Shown piece by piece: positions 12,454 to 22,300 of a DNA stretch of 64,000 nucleotides. Numbering within the stretch: the first letter of the stretch is position 1; the number at the start of each line of letters is the position of its first letter. A model generated the notes under the pieces. That model was not told the DNA's origin and did not search any database. It saw only the letters and a list, made by a program, of their open reading frames with translations. This DNA comes from Planctomicrobium piriforme (GTDB taxonomy: Bacteria > Planctomycetota > Planctomycetia > Planctomycetales > Planctomycetaceae). Both the position numbers and the translations under genes were made by a program. The stretch spans positions 62,001-126,000 of the forward strand of contig NZ_FOQD01000014.1 in assembly GCF_900113665.1 (NCBI RefSeq), in the 5' to 3' direction.

Positions 12454-12840
12454 ATGGCCACGACTCCTGAATCTGAACTGCTGGACGCCTCGCTGAAGCT
12501 GCTCAAGGCGATCGACGCCGGCGACTGGAAAACCTACGCCGAGTTCTGCGACGAGAACATCACTTGCTTCGAACCGGAAGCCAATGGGCATCTGGTGGTC
12601 GGGCTGCCGTTCCACAAGTTCTACTTCGACCTGCCCTCCAGCGGCTCGCCCCGACTGTCCTCCGCAACCTCGCCCAGCGTCCGCGTGATCGGCGACGTCG
12701 GCATCGTCTGCTACGCCAGACTGGTGCAGAAACTCGACGCCAGCGGCGATCCCGTCACAGTGACCGCCGACGAAACCCGCATCTGGCACAAGGTCGGCGG
12801 AAAATGGAAGCACATCCACTTCCATCGGTCACCGGCATAG
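12454..12840 (+). CDS. NTF2-like protein, CaMKII-association/SnoaL type
   Basis: A 128-residue single-domain protein with the cone-shaped NTF2-like fold pattern: an N-terminal helix (ESELLDASLKLLKAIDAGDW), a central ITCFEPEANGHLVVGL section, and a C-terminal TRIWHKVGGKWKHIHFHRS strand pair. It resembles the CaMKII association domain-like bacterial proteins in that family. Such proteins bind small ligands or act as enzymes; no definite activity can be assigned. A strong terminator (12877-12916) follows, so it is monocistronic. Confidence 0.85.
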   Translation: MATTPESELLDASLKLLKAIDAGDWKTYAEFCDENITCFEPEANGHLVVGLPFHKFYFDLPSSGSPRLSSATSPSVRVIGDVGIVCYARLVQKLDASGDPVTVTADETRIWHKVGGKWKHIHFHRSPA

Positions 12841-12876
12841 AGTGTCGCCTGTAGGCGACCATGAGAATCACAGCCC

Positions 12877-12916
12877 AGGCGGAGTCGATCCCAACGGAAT
12901 CGGCTTCGCCTTTTTT
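12877..12916 (+). terminator. Intrinsic terminator of the NTF2-like gene
   Basis: AGGCGGAGTCGAT (12877-12889) pairs with ATCGGCTTCGCCT (12899-12911) with two G-T wobbles, followed by TTTTTT to 12916. The T run overlaps the stop codon of the convergent minus-strand gene. A second small perfect hairpin, GTCGCCT/AGGCGAC, lies at 12844-12859. Confidence 0.9.
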
Positions 12917-15668
12917 ATTCTGGATCGGCGACTGTCGGCATTCGAAAGCGGTGAATCGCTGGCACCTTGCGATCAATGAACCAAATTTCCTTCCCTTCTG
13001 ACGCAATGAATGGTCCGACGCGATGAGGGGAAAAGAGATTGTTGGAAGGATCCAGCTCATCAGGGAGTTGAAATCGGCCCGATAGTGTTCCATCCGTTCT
13101 GTAGACCAGAACTTCATCGTCGCCTGCGACGAGGATGAGTCGACCATCAAAAGAAAGTTGGGAGTAAAATGCGTTAGCCAGGTTTTCGATCGGAAATGTC
13201 CTCAATAGTTCGCCCTCTGGACTGATGATGATGACTTCATCTTCATCTGGCGGAACATTCGAGTTCCATGCCGCCAATGTGCCATCTGCCGCCATGCTGG
13301 CATGAACGATGCAACTCAGCCAGCGGCGATGCGCGTCCTGCTTAATCGTCTTTAAGACATCTTTTAAGTCGCGTACCAGCAGGATCTCCTCAGTTCCAAC
13401 AACCCAACTGTCACGGCCGAACGGTAGAAAACTCGCGTCACGAAAGTTCACGTTCGCATCAAACTCGAACTTCCCGAGCCGATTCAACTGTGAGTCAAAA
13501 TGCACGAACGTTTTGTCGGTATCAATGAGATGGATGAACACTTCGCCACGAGGTGAAACTGAAATCTGTCCAAAGCGGCTTGGAGACGTCAGATCCATTT
13601 CCTCTGGTTGGCAGGATCCAATCCGAGTTCCAGAAGAATTGAAGATATGGCCAATCTGTGTGCGCTGATCTTCAATAAAGATTCGCCCGTTCGCGTCAAC
13701 GCAAATACTGTCTGGAGTTCCCCAGACACCCTTATTGAGAATTTCGCCAATCGATTGTTCAACCACCCCATCCGCCGACAGCTTTGCGATGACGTCTTTG
13801 TTGCCAATCCAAGCTGCTCCATCGGGCGAACATTTTAGTCCGGATCTGCTGGCGAGTTGCTTCTGATTGAGAAATCGCGGAGCGACTTGGCTTTGGATTT
13901 GGCCCTTGGAATCAATGAGTACAACAGGTCGAGCGGACGATTCGTCATAGACCGCAAAGCCACTCTCTCCGCGGGCAGCAAAGCGAGTTGGATGGCAGAA
14001 GTCGCGATTCCAGACCTGCTTCAATTCGATCGATTTTACAAATTGCCCCTGACGGTCGAAGAATTGGATTCCATCCCGTTCGCTATCGAGCACAGCAAAT
14101 CCATCTTTCACGGCAGCAAGATCCACTGGAACCAGTAATTCTTCAGCAGCGCCTCGATATTTCTCCTGGACTTTCTTCCACAAACAAACACCGTCTGAAT
14201 CGAAACAAAACAGGCCTCGGCTGATGGTGCGATCTTGTCGCTGGTTTGTGAGTGCAATGAATTGTCCATCTTCGAAACCGGCGATTGCAATTGCCGTCGG
14301 GCAATCAAAATCTTTCAGTTGCGTGACCTGGCCTTGTCCGAAGTCCAAGACTAACGCATGCGTGCGTCCATGATTGTTTGCATCGGAAACCAGTGCGATG
14401 AATTTTCGCTGACCAATGCAGGCCGGGCTCGGATACTTCGGATACCGGATGTTTTCGAGACTCGGCAAGGCCATGCGTTTCAGGATCGATCCTGATGGCG
14501 ACAGGAGAATCGCACTCAAATGCAACTGGCTCCGGCCGCAGAGAACGCAAATGTTTCCGTCTGCATCAAAATTGAAGCCTTTGATGTCGCGAATGACGAC
14601 ATCGGGATCCGAATTGGACCGAAGAGGGACAACCGCAATTTGCTCGAGCGGCAATGACTCGGGCTGGACATCTGCGGGCAATTCTTTTTGCGAGGGCGGC
14701 GTGGACTGCTGATCGGGGACTCTGCCCGTCTCGCGAACGTCCCAACTTCCTGTCGAGTTCTCGGTGACCGAAAAGGAGACCTGTTGACGTTCTTCAGTAA
14801 AGAGAATTGTGAAGCCCGGTGATGCGTTGACATTGATGATTCCACCGCCATCTAGGATGCGGTACAAAAGGCGGGTATCGCTCTTCCCGTTCCCGTCCGT
14901 TTCAAATTCTCCGGCACGGTCGAGCCTCCAATGCGGCTTACCACTCATCTCGATGAGCATGAACCGGCCTGAGTAGACCGGATCTTTTTCTCCCTGCTTG
15001 CCAATGTTTGAGACAGACAGATGCACCAGAACAAGTGGAATACCGGGAATTGCCTTCGCCCCCAGAATCGAAAACTGTTCCTGATCTCCCATCGCTGATA
15101 ATTGCGCCAATGGGTTGATCGAGCCGATTTGCTCACCAGTGCGATAATTCAAAATCCTCCAAGTCTCATCTCCCAGCCACGAATCTGGATTTCGAATTCG
15201 AATCACCACTTCTTCCGTCGTCGAACTCAGAAATAGGCCGTTCGCCAATGGATTGGGGAAGTCATGCAGATAACGGCTGTGCTCTCTCGGCTCACGTCGC
15301 TGAAAAACAACTTCGCCATCGGCGTTGAGGATCAGCGTCAGAAACTCACCGTAGCTGCGATCTTCCGGAGTGCCAGAAGACCCCTCCCAGCCATAGGTGT
15401 AGACATAGCCGGCGATATGACCTGAGTCGGCGACAACGGCTTCCCAGAAGGTGAACGGAAGCTGCTTTTCCCAAACGGTCACGCCGTCGCGCGTCAAGCG
15501 ATAGTTTCCGACTCCGCGCCCATCACGTTCTGATGGATCGACGAACAGTGAATACTTTCCCGAAGGAGAGTAATACGTCGTCGGATTCAGATCCCTCGCA
15601 TGCCCAGTATCTGCAAGCAGCAGGACCGTGAGAACACTCAGCAGAATTCGATTGACGATGCGGCCCAT
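12915..15668 (-). CDS. Large secreted beta-propeller-like protein
   Basis: A 917-residue protein with a signal peptide (MGRIVNRILLSVLTVLLLADTGHA). It has many repeated strand motifs of the kind seen in NHL or WD-like propellers, such as FNFDADGNICVLC, DSICVDANGRIFIED and QISVSPRGEVFIHLI spaced across residues 350-900. The N-terminal 300 residues contain TTYYSPSGKYSLFVDPSERDG. ATG 15668 is preceded by GAGGAG at ten bases, so I prefer it to GTG 15686. No catalytic motif. It is probably a periplasmic or surface binding protein; this is inferred from the repeat pattern. Confidence 0.85.
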   Translation of the reverse strand: MGRIVNRILLSVLTVLLLADTGHARDLNPTTYYSPSGKYSLFVDPSERDGRGVGNYRLTRDGVTVWEKQLPFTFWEAVVADSGHIAGYVYTYGWEGSSGTPEDRSYGEFLTLILNADGEVVFQRREPREHSRYLHDFPNPLANGLFLSSTTEEVVIRIRNPDSWLGDETWRILNYRTGEQIGSINPLAQLSAMGDQEQFSILGAKAIPGIPLVLVHLSVSNIGKQGEKDPVYSGRFMLIEMSGKPHWRLDRAGEFETDGNGKSDTRLLYRILDGGGIINVNASPGFTILFTEERQQVSFSVTENSTGSWDVRETGRVPDQQSTPPSQKELPADVQPESLPLEQIAVVPLRSNSDPDVVIRDIKGFNFDADGNICVLCGRSQLHLSAILLSPSGSILKRMALPSLENIRYPKYPSPACIGQRKFIALVSDANNHGRTHALVLDFGQGQVTQLKDFDCPTAIAIAGFEDGQFIALTNQRQDRTISRGLFCFDSDGVCLWKKVQEKYRGAAEELLVPVDLAAVKDGFAVLDSERDGIQFFDRQGQFVKSIELKQVWNRDFCHPTRFAARGESGFAVYDESSARPVVLIDSKGQIQSQVAPRFLNQKQLASRSGLKCSPDGAAWIGNKDVIAKLSADGVVEQSIGEILNKGVWGTPDSICVDANGRIFIEDQRTQIGHIFNSSGTRIGSCQPEEMDLTSPSRFGQISVSPRGEVFIHLIDTDKTFVHFDSQLNRLGKFEFDANVNFRDASFLPFGRDSWVVGTEEILLVRDLKDVLKTIKQDAHRRWLSCIVHASMAADGTLAAWNSNVPPDEDEVIIISPEGELLRTFPIENLANAFYSQLSFDGRLILVAGDDEVLVYRTDGTLSGRFQLPDELDPSNNLFSPHRVGPFIASEGKEIWFIDRKVPAIHRFRMPTVADPE

Positions 15669-15755
15669 GCGAATTGTTCTCCTCACAATCTACGTCTCAA
15701 CGTCACGGCGAAGCCCACGGTAAAATTACCAGGAAAACCGGCTTCGATAAAGAAT

Positions 15756-15785
15756 TGAGGGCGAACTGAGATCAGTTCGCCCTCA
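15756..15785 (-). terminator. Perfect 14-bp hairpin, terminator candidate
   Basis: TGAGGGCGAACTGA (15756-15769) pairs exactly with TCAGTTCGCCCTCA (15772-15785) around GA. It lies 30 bases after the stop of the minus-strand gene at 15815-16924 and before the next gene start at 15668. The minus-strand T content after the stem is moderate. Confidence 0.75.
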
Positions 15786-15814
15786 TGTCGTTTTGGTGAT
15801 CAACTCCGCCGAGA

Positions 15815-16924
15815 TTACGGCAGTGCGATGATCTGCAGATCCAGCGAGCCGTTGGGTTGCTGCAGCAGCAGGATTGCCTGGGTGCCGCTCAGTTTGTCCA
15901 TCTGCACCGTGCCGTTGAGTGCGGCGATCGTTTCGAAGGCCTGGCCGGCGGTGCCGCCGTCGGGAACGTGGGCTGAGATGCCCGGGTTGTCGGCGATGCC
16001 GTCGGTACTGACTTTCATTACGCCGCGGGCACTGTTGGAGAGCAGCAGGTAGTCTTTACCGTTCTGCTTGTAGGCGATCATGTCGAGCGGCTGGTTCCGG
16101 TTCCCCAATTCGGCAACGGTGGTGCCGGTGACTTTCTCATGCTGCTTCGAGGCCGAGCTCACTTTTTCCAGCGGGAAGCGAACCAGCGGAGTGCAGACGA
16201 AGCCGGCCAACAGGTTGGGTTCGCCGTCGATGATGAACGGGATGAACGTGCGGATTGGAGCGTAATCTTCAGAACGCCCGTGGGCGCCATGGTAGAACTC
16301 GACCGTCGTGCCTGTGTCGACCGCGTCGAACGGGAACTGCACCGACCAGACGTTCGAGGCCGAGTTGTCACTGCTCAGGCCAGAGACGATCACGCGGCCT
16401 TCGATGAAGGCGAGATCGGTGATGGCGCTCGCGCGGTTGTTGCGGCGACGGCGGCCTTCGCCGACTTCCTTGTCTTCGGCTGCATTGGGAAGCGCCACCT
16501 GAGCGAACGGCACATTCTTCAGGTCGATCTCAGCAACGTCGTCCCCGTTGATCTTCAGCAATCGCGGCGACTGATTTTCAACTGCGACCGCGATGAAGGC
16601 ATGGCCCGTTTCCGGATTGACCGCCAGTTCTGTCACCTTGAGAGCGGCGGGCGAACTCAGGCCCAGTTTCTTCGCAATCTTCTGTTCGATGCCGGTGATC
16701 GCCGCCGGGGCAGCGCTGGATTTGTCGTCGTTGGTGTCGATGGCGACAACTTTCGCGGCCTGGGCATCGCCGATGAATAGTATCCCATCAGGTCCGAACG
16801 TGAGCGCCGTCATCGACTTCAGTTCAGGCTGGCCCGGCTTGAGGCCATACATGTCTTCCGCCTGCACCGCGCCGACCGCCAATGCACACACGGCAACAGC
16901 GTTGCCAATCATCGAGAAACGCAT
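15815..16924 (-). CDS. Secreted protein of unknown function, propeller-like
   Basis: A 369-residue protein. ATG 16924 opens a signal peptide (RFSMIGNAVAVCALAVGAVQA), which makes it a better start than 16954. Segments such as MTALTFGPDGILFIGDAQ and ITDLAFIEGRVIVSGL are typical of blades in beta-propeller proteins, and an arginine-rich patch (GEGRRRRNNRAS) lies near the middle. No enzyme motif was recognised. It is followed by a perfect hairpin at 15756-15785. Probably periplasmic; function unknown. Confidence 0.8.
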   Translation of the reverse strand: MRFSMIGNAVAVCALAVGAVQAEDMYGLKPGQPELKSMTALTFGPDGILFIGDAQAAKVVAIDTNDDKSSAAPAAITGIEQKIAKKLGLSSPAALKVTELAVNPETGHAFIAVAVENQSPRLLKINGDDVAEIDLKNVPFAQVALPNAAEDKEVGEGRRRRNNRASAITDLAFIEGRVIVSGLSSDNSASNVWSVQFPFDAVDTGTTVEFYHGAHGRSEDYAPIRTFIPFIIDGEPNLLAGFVCTPLVRFPLEKVSSASKQHEKVTGTTVAELGNRNQPLDMIAYKQNGKDYLLLSNSARGVMKVSTDGIADNPGISAHVPDGGTAGQAFETIAALNGTVQMDKLSGTQAILLLQQPNGSLDLQIIALP

Positions 16925-17042
16925 GCGTCTTCCCCCAATTGAAAGTGAACTCACCTCCGCAGCTTGTCATGTTCACAAGTTTTCGCTGCAAAACAATCCG
17001 GGTGTGCCCGAGAACCTGCCAATCGGCGGAAAATCCAGGCGA

Positions 17043-18236
17043 TCAGATTGGACAGTTTGTGAGAGTTTTTGCCGGGCGATTCAGGTGCGAGGCAATCAAC
17101 TGCGGTGCAACAGGCAAGAAACTGGCGACCGACAGGCAAGCGGCCGTCAGCCAGCGGGAACGAACTGCGGTTGTGAGGAGATGGCACGTCAACTGCCTGC
17201 GGCGAATGGAGCGATTCAAACGCGCGGTCCACTCATCAGCGAGTGAGTCGGACCAGTCTTGCACGGCGCGGGCGACCAGCGGCGCGGCATCCACTGCCGA
17301 CTGGATCGCCCAGGTCATCCCTTCCCCGGTCAGCGGTTCGACATAGCCTGCAGAATCACCGATCAGAAACACGCGTCGATGCGCCGCTGTCAGGCTCCGC
17401 CGCGTGAGTGGACCAGTTCCCTGCCAGTCGACCTGCGAGAGATCGCAGTCGAGCTGGATGCCAGCGGATTGCAGAATCTCGGTCGCCGCCAGGCCGGGGT
17501 TTTTGTGCCGCCGCACCAGCTTCAGGCTCATCGCGGCCGCGATATTCATCTGATCGGATTCGCAACTGGCGAGGCCGACGTAGCCGCTGGAGGTGAGAAT
17601 CATCCGCAGTGCGCCCGGCACCGCGTACTGGCTCCCTACTGGGGTTGTGACGCTGAAACCGCGCCAGGCGTACGGGGAAATGCGGGTCGGAAACTCGTCA
17701 GACGTTTCGTCCAGACTGCGGCGATTGAGACCGTCGGAGATCACCACGCAACGGGCCTTCAAATTGATGGATTCGCCATCCAACTGCAGGCGCACTTGTC
17801 GAAAGTTCGGATCGGACGGCGCTTGCTCCGGCAGCAGCGTCGCCACGGTTCCCGACTGGAACTCGACGCCCGCCGCAATCGCACATTGCACGAGCGCCTG
17901 ATCGAAATCGCGGCGACGAAAGCACCAGCCTCCCTGCAGTGGAACGCTCAGGCAGCGGGCGCCGCTGATGAAGTCCACATGCTCGATCGGCGCCGCACCG
18001 ATCTCCGCCAAAACATGTTCCAGCCCAACAGCAGACAAGATCGAAACAGCCCGAGCATTCAAACAGCCGCCGCAGACCTTGTCTCGCGGAAAGCGTTTGG
18101 CATCGACCAGCAGTACCGATAGCCCGGATTGAGCGACCTGACGGGCGAGGACCGCTCCCGCAGGCCCTGCTCCAATAACAATCACATCGCGGTCGAACCC
18201 GTCGGAGGGAGGAATTGACGGGCGGGGTGCGGTCAC
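17043..18236 (-). CDS. FAD-dependent oxidoreductase, geranylgeranyl-reductase-like
   Basis: A 397-residue flavoprotein. The N-terminal Rossmann motif VIGAGPAGAVLARQ and the adjoining KVCGGCLNARAV place it near the geranylgeranyl reductase/tryptophan halogenase-like branch, and FLIGDSAGYVEPLTGEG is the second FAD motif. Such enzymes reduce or oxidise isoprenoid or polyketide substrates. I chose GTG 18236 because it overlaps the TGA of the preceding methyltransferase (GTGA); the 102 extra codons of the longer frame lie inside that gene and look like a shadow. The pair forms a tailoring unit, but no polyketide synthase or prenyl-transferase gene is in the window. Confidence 0.88.
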   Translation of the reverse strand: MTAPRPSIPPSDGFDRDVIVIGAGPAGAVLARQVAQSGLSVLLVDAKRFPRDKVCGGCLNARAVSILSAVGLEHVLAEIGAAPIEHVDFISGARCLSVPLQGGWCFRRRDFDQALVQCAIAAGVEFQSGTVATLLPEQAPSDPNFRQVRLQLDGESINLKARCVVISDGLNRRSLDETSDEFPTRISPYAWRGFSVTTPVGSQYAVPGALRMILTSSGYVGLASCESDQMNIAAAMSLKLVRRHKNPGLAATEILQSAGIQLDCDLSQVDWQGTGPLTRRSLTAAHRRVFLIGDSAGYVEPLTGEGMTWAIQSAVDAAPLVARAVQDWSDSLADEWTARLNRSIRRRQLTCHLLTTAVRSRWLTAACLSVASFLPVAPQLIASHLNRPAKTLTNCPI

Positions 18237-18997
18237 GGATGGTCCCACTGCAGCAGGAACCGCTGGGGCCAATGGCTGAAGATCCGCGCGGAAGAAAGCC
18301 CCGCCTGATCGGCCAGTCGCAAGATCTCGCGACGGGAAAATGCGGCGACTACCGATTGCGGACCATCCTGATGCACGATGTACGAACGACTCAGCAGATG
18401 GCAGCCGAGCCAGGCCAGGCAATAGCCGATGGTGGTGCGCTGTAGATCGCTGACGACGACCCGTTTTCGCGCCGCCGCGGCCATGCGTTTGAGCAATCCG
18501 ACCACGCGCGATTCGTCGAGGTGATGCAGAAACAGCGAACACATCACGACGTCGTAATCGTCAGGGAGGGGGGACTCGTCGACGTCGAGCGGGAAGAAGT
18601 TGACGTTCTCCAGGTTGTGAGTCTTCGCCAGTTCTCGACTGACCTGAATCGCGGTGTCGCTGCGGTCGATGCCGTGTAATTCGACATTCAGGCCGGCTCT
18701 TCGTGCCCGGAGTGCGAGCCGGCAGATGTTGTCCCCGCCGCCGCAGGCAATGTCGAGGACGCGCAGAGTCGCCTTGGTGGAAGGAGGCGCGAGTTCTTTC
18801 AGCACGGTCCAGAGCGCTGCGTCACTGCGGCAGACCGCGTTCAGACGTTTGAGACCCAGCAGTGCCCGGCGATGGACCGGGTCGGCCAGGGCGACATCAT
18901 CCATCAATTCCGGAATTCGTCGACGGTGTTGAACGAACAAAGCGGCATTCCTCAACAACCGACTCACGATACTGACTGGGAAAAATGCCCGCAGCAC
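18233..18997 (-). CDS. Class I SAM-dependent methyltransferase
   Basis: A 254-residue methyltransferase. Motif I is LRVLDIACGGGDN (about residues 77-89), followed by the acidic post-I residue in LHGIDRSD and motif IV in DYDVVMCSLFLHH. The family transfers a methyl group from SAM to small molecules or lipids. Start is uncertain: GTG 18997 gives 254 residues, and an internal ATG before DDVALADP is possible. Its stop overlaps the start of the FAD oxidoreductase by four bases, so the two products are made together and probably act in the same pathway. In other planctomycetes similar pairs accompany type III polyketide synthases (family knowledge, not seen here). Confidence 0.88.
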   Translation of the reverse strand: MLRAFFPVSIVSRLLRNAALFVQHRRRIPELMDDVALADPVHRRALLGLKRLNAVCRSDAALWTVLKELAPPSTKATLRVLDIACGGGDNICRLALRARRAGLNVELHGIDRSDTAIQVSRELAKTHNLENVNFFPLDVDESPLPDDYDVVMCSLFLHHLDESRVVGLLKRMAAAARKRVVVSDLQRTTIGYCLAWLGCHLLSRSYIVHQDGPQSVVAAFSRREILRLADQAGLSSARIFSHWPQRFLLQWDHP

Positions 18998-19162
18998 AGT
19001 AGGAAGTTGACGGGGCTTTTACAAACAGCCCGCCCTCGTCGTTCGCGTACGAACCAAAAAGAAGAGTGGGAGCGGAAGCCAACTTTCCGTTGGAACCCGC
19101 AGCCCACTGCTTTGCCGCTTTGATCTTTCAATCGGTCGATCATGCATCAGGTTGCTCGACCA

Positions 19163-19258
19163 TTATTTTTTGGGAGAGCCCTTGCTGTCGGATTTCTTGT
19201 CCTGCTTCGGCTTCTTGTTCTTCTTGTCGTTTTTCTGGTTGTTGTCGCCTTTGCCCAT
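19163..19258 (-). CDS. Lysine-rich micro-protein
   Basis: A 31-codon frame encoding a highly basic, asparagine/lysine-rich peptide (MGKGDNNQKNDKKNKKPKQ, then DKKSDSKGSPKK). It has a good ribosome-binding site (GGAAGGCGG about nine bases before ATG 19258) and a TAA stop. No shadow relationship explains it, since no gene overlaps. Its composition suggests a disordered nucleic-acid-binding or ribosome-associated peptide; that is inference. It sits between the methyltransferase and the giant protease on the same strand. Confidence 0.6.
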   Translation of the reverse strand: MGKGDNNQKNDKKNKKPKQDKKSDSKGSPKK

Positions 19259-19383
19259 GACTTGCCGCCTTCCATAAGAGTGAGGGAACCCTGTGAGGAA
19301 CTCCGTACAGGGTGTTTTTGCGGCTCTACTCTAGCAGGTCTGACAACAGAAGCATCGTCTACAGGGGCGCAGCCTGAGCATTC

Positions 19384-22300
19384 CTATCCCAGGTAGATCA
19401 ACCGCATGGCGGAAGTGCGGAGTTGACCTGCTGCCAGATTGCTGATGCTCACTTTTTCAGTTCCATCACCTCTGAGATCGAAATCGCCCACGTCATACCA
19501 GCCCGATGGAACTGTCTTCTGATTGACGATCGTTTTCGAAGTCCCGGCCGCCGACTGGACCTCAATCTGGGCTTGTTGGGCCGCTCCCGTGTGGTTGACG
19601 ACGTAGAGTTCCAGACGATAACGCCCCTGAGAGAAACCGCTCAACTGCCATTGTGCCTGAGCGCCCGCACTGGCGCTATAGCGCGTCGCACCGCCGTTGT
19701 AGCCTGGCAGACTGCTGTTCAGCCACACGCCTGACGTTTCCTGATAGCCGTTCTGCGCGAAGATGACCGGCGGAATCTCGGCCGGAGTGACATGGACGAA
19801 CCGCACGGCGGCGACTCGCAGGTTTCCGCTTCCCGTCAGCGTGGCCGTTACTCGGGGAATGGTGATTCCGTCGAAGTAATACACCCCGGTCGACCACCAG
19901 CCTGACGCCGTTGTGCGCTGATTCAGCAGCACGCCGCTTTCTCCGCCGGCATGCTGGATCCCGATCCTGGCCGAAGTGGCCGAGGTGGCCTGCCAGACGT
20001 TGTAATACTCAACGCGATAATAACCGGCCGCCAGGTTGAAAAACTCCCAGGCTACGGCAGCGCTGGCGCTATTCGAATAGCGGCTTCGAATGCCGTCGGG
20101 GCCGACAAGCGAACTGGTGTTCCAGATCCCGACCGATTCAGAGTAGGCCGGCGGAGTGAGGCCCGCCCGAATCTCAGGAGAGACGAGCCGGAAGCGAACC
20201 TCAGCACTCCGCAAATTGCCGGAGCCATTCTGACGCAGCGCCACCGACGCTGATATTCCATCAAAGTAGTACTCGCCGACACTCCGCCAGCCGGATGTGC
20301 CGCTCGTCTGATTCAAGGATTTGGTGGTGAGTCCGCTGGCGGAATGAATGTCGACCGCCGCATTTGTTGCGGACGATGGATGCACCGGAGTGTAGACGTC
20401 GACGGCATACCAGCCAGGCAGCAACGCGGCGGGAGTCCACTGAACGCTCGCGCCGGGAGAACTGGAGTACCTGGTCCCTGTCCCATTCGCACCTGTGATC
20501 GAACTGCTGCTCCAGGTTCCGGTTGTTTCCTGATAACCGGGGTCGGTCTGATCCACCTGCTGCGTGACAGGCATACGCTTCAATCGGAGTCCGCTGGTTC
20601 GCAAGTTGCCTGTGGCAACGTTCGACAGATTGACCGTCAGTCCCCCTTCGAAATAGGTATACCCCACCGCAGCCCAGCCGTTTGCCAGGGCCTGTTGATT
20701 CAAAGTTTTTGTGAAGTTGACGCCGGTCGCCGAGACATCAAAGCGAGCCGCCGTGGTTGAGGAGCTGTTCTGGATGTTGAAGAACTCAACCTGATACCAG
20801 CCTGCCGGCACTGCCGAAAACGTCCATCGAGCCTGGGCATCTGCCGAATTGCTGTAACGAGTGGAAGCTCCCTCTGCCCCCGGCAGACTGCTGGCGGTCC
20901 AGACGCCTGTGGTTTCGCTGTATTGCGGAGAGGCGGTCGTGGCGCTGGCGGCGATTGGGGTAACGCAGGTGATTCTCAGAGCATCGCTTCTCAGAACTCC
21001 CGTCCCGAGTTGCGACAGTGTGACGGCAGCAGACGTACCGTCGAAATAATAGGTGCCGAATGTGACCCAACCCGTCGGCGTCGTCGCCTGATTGAGCATC
21101 AGGTCGGCGTCTCCAGCGGCCGAATGCACCCTCACCTGCGCAGCGGTTGCCGAATTCGATTGCGAGACATTGTAGAGTTCGATCCGATACCAGCCTGTCA
21201 GGCCGGTCGGCAGTTGCCACTCCGCTTTGGCGCCGGCAGTGGTAGAAGATCGTGATCCATTTCCATCCGCACCTGCGAGCGGGCTGGCTGCCCACTGTCC
21301 TCGAATTTCGCGATAAGCAGAATTCTCGGGATGAATGGTCAGGCTGCCGACCTCAATCACTTTGGTGACGGGAGTGCTGACTCCGCCGTCTCCATCCTGA
21401 AGAACGACCTGCATCGTTCTCGGCAGGGCGACAGGATTCTCCCAACTCGTCCGAAACGCAATCGCTCGCAGCAAAGTCTGTGATCGTTCCACCGTGGCAT
21501 TCGCGTTGAGCAGAATCACGAGCGAAGCCGTGCCAGTGCCCCCGCTGACAGTGCCGACAACCAATCCGCCCACGGAAACTTCGTTGCCGCTGATCGACAC
21601 CTGATTCGCGCCGTTCCCGCCTGTCGAGAGAAAGAGCACGTCTGCGGCTTGCCGGCCGGCCGTGATCGAGACAATCAACTTGCCGGAATCAAAGTCTGGC
21701 GAGGTCGGTGCGGTGACCGTCACATCGTCATCCAGCAGCACAGGCAATCCGTTATCGACATAGCCGAGCGTGCCATCGAACCCGCCGAGCACCGGCTTAT
21801 CGGTCGACCTGCGGATGTTGATCGTCTTCGCGGCCGCCTTGCTCGTGCCGCCGTCTCCGTCGTTCAGTAAAACTTCAATCGACCGCAGCGCCATGGACGG
21901 CGTGGCGGACTGGATGCTGAACGTCAGTGATCGCAACAATACCTCGAGCCTGGCCGGCGTGGCGTTGTCATTGAGGCGCACTTCAAGCGGGACATCACCG
22001 GTTCCACCGCGCGACGTGCCGATCAGGACGGCATCGATGAATACCTGATTTCCCGAGACGCTGACCTGACCGCCAGTCTTGATCCGTAAACGGTCAGCGA
22101 CATCGCTGGCGCCGATCGACCGGACGGTCAGTTTTCCGCCTCCGAAGTTTGCGGAATCGAGATCGGTGACGGTGACATTACTACTGAGTAAGACTGGCGG
22201 TTTGTCGAGGGCGTAATTGAGACTGCTTCCGAAGCCGTCGATGCGGGGGCTCAGGTCTGAGGTCACCAGCACATAGTCGCCGCCGGGGCTTGCCGCATCG

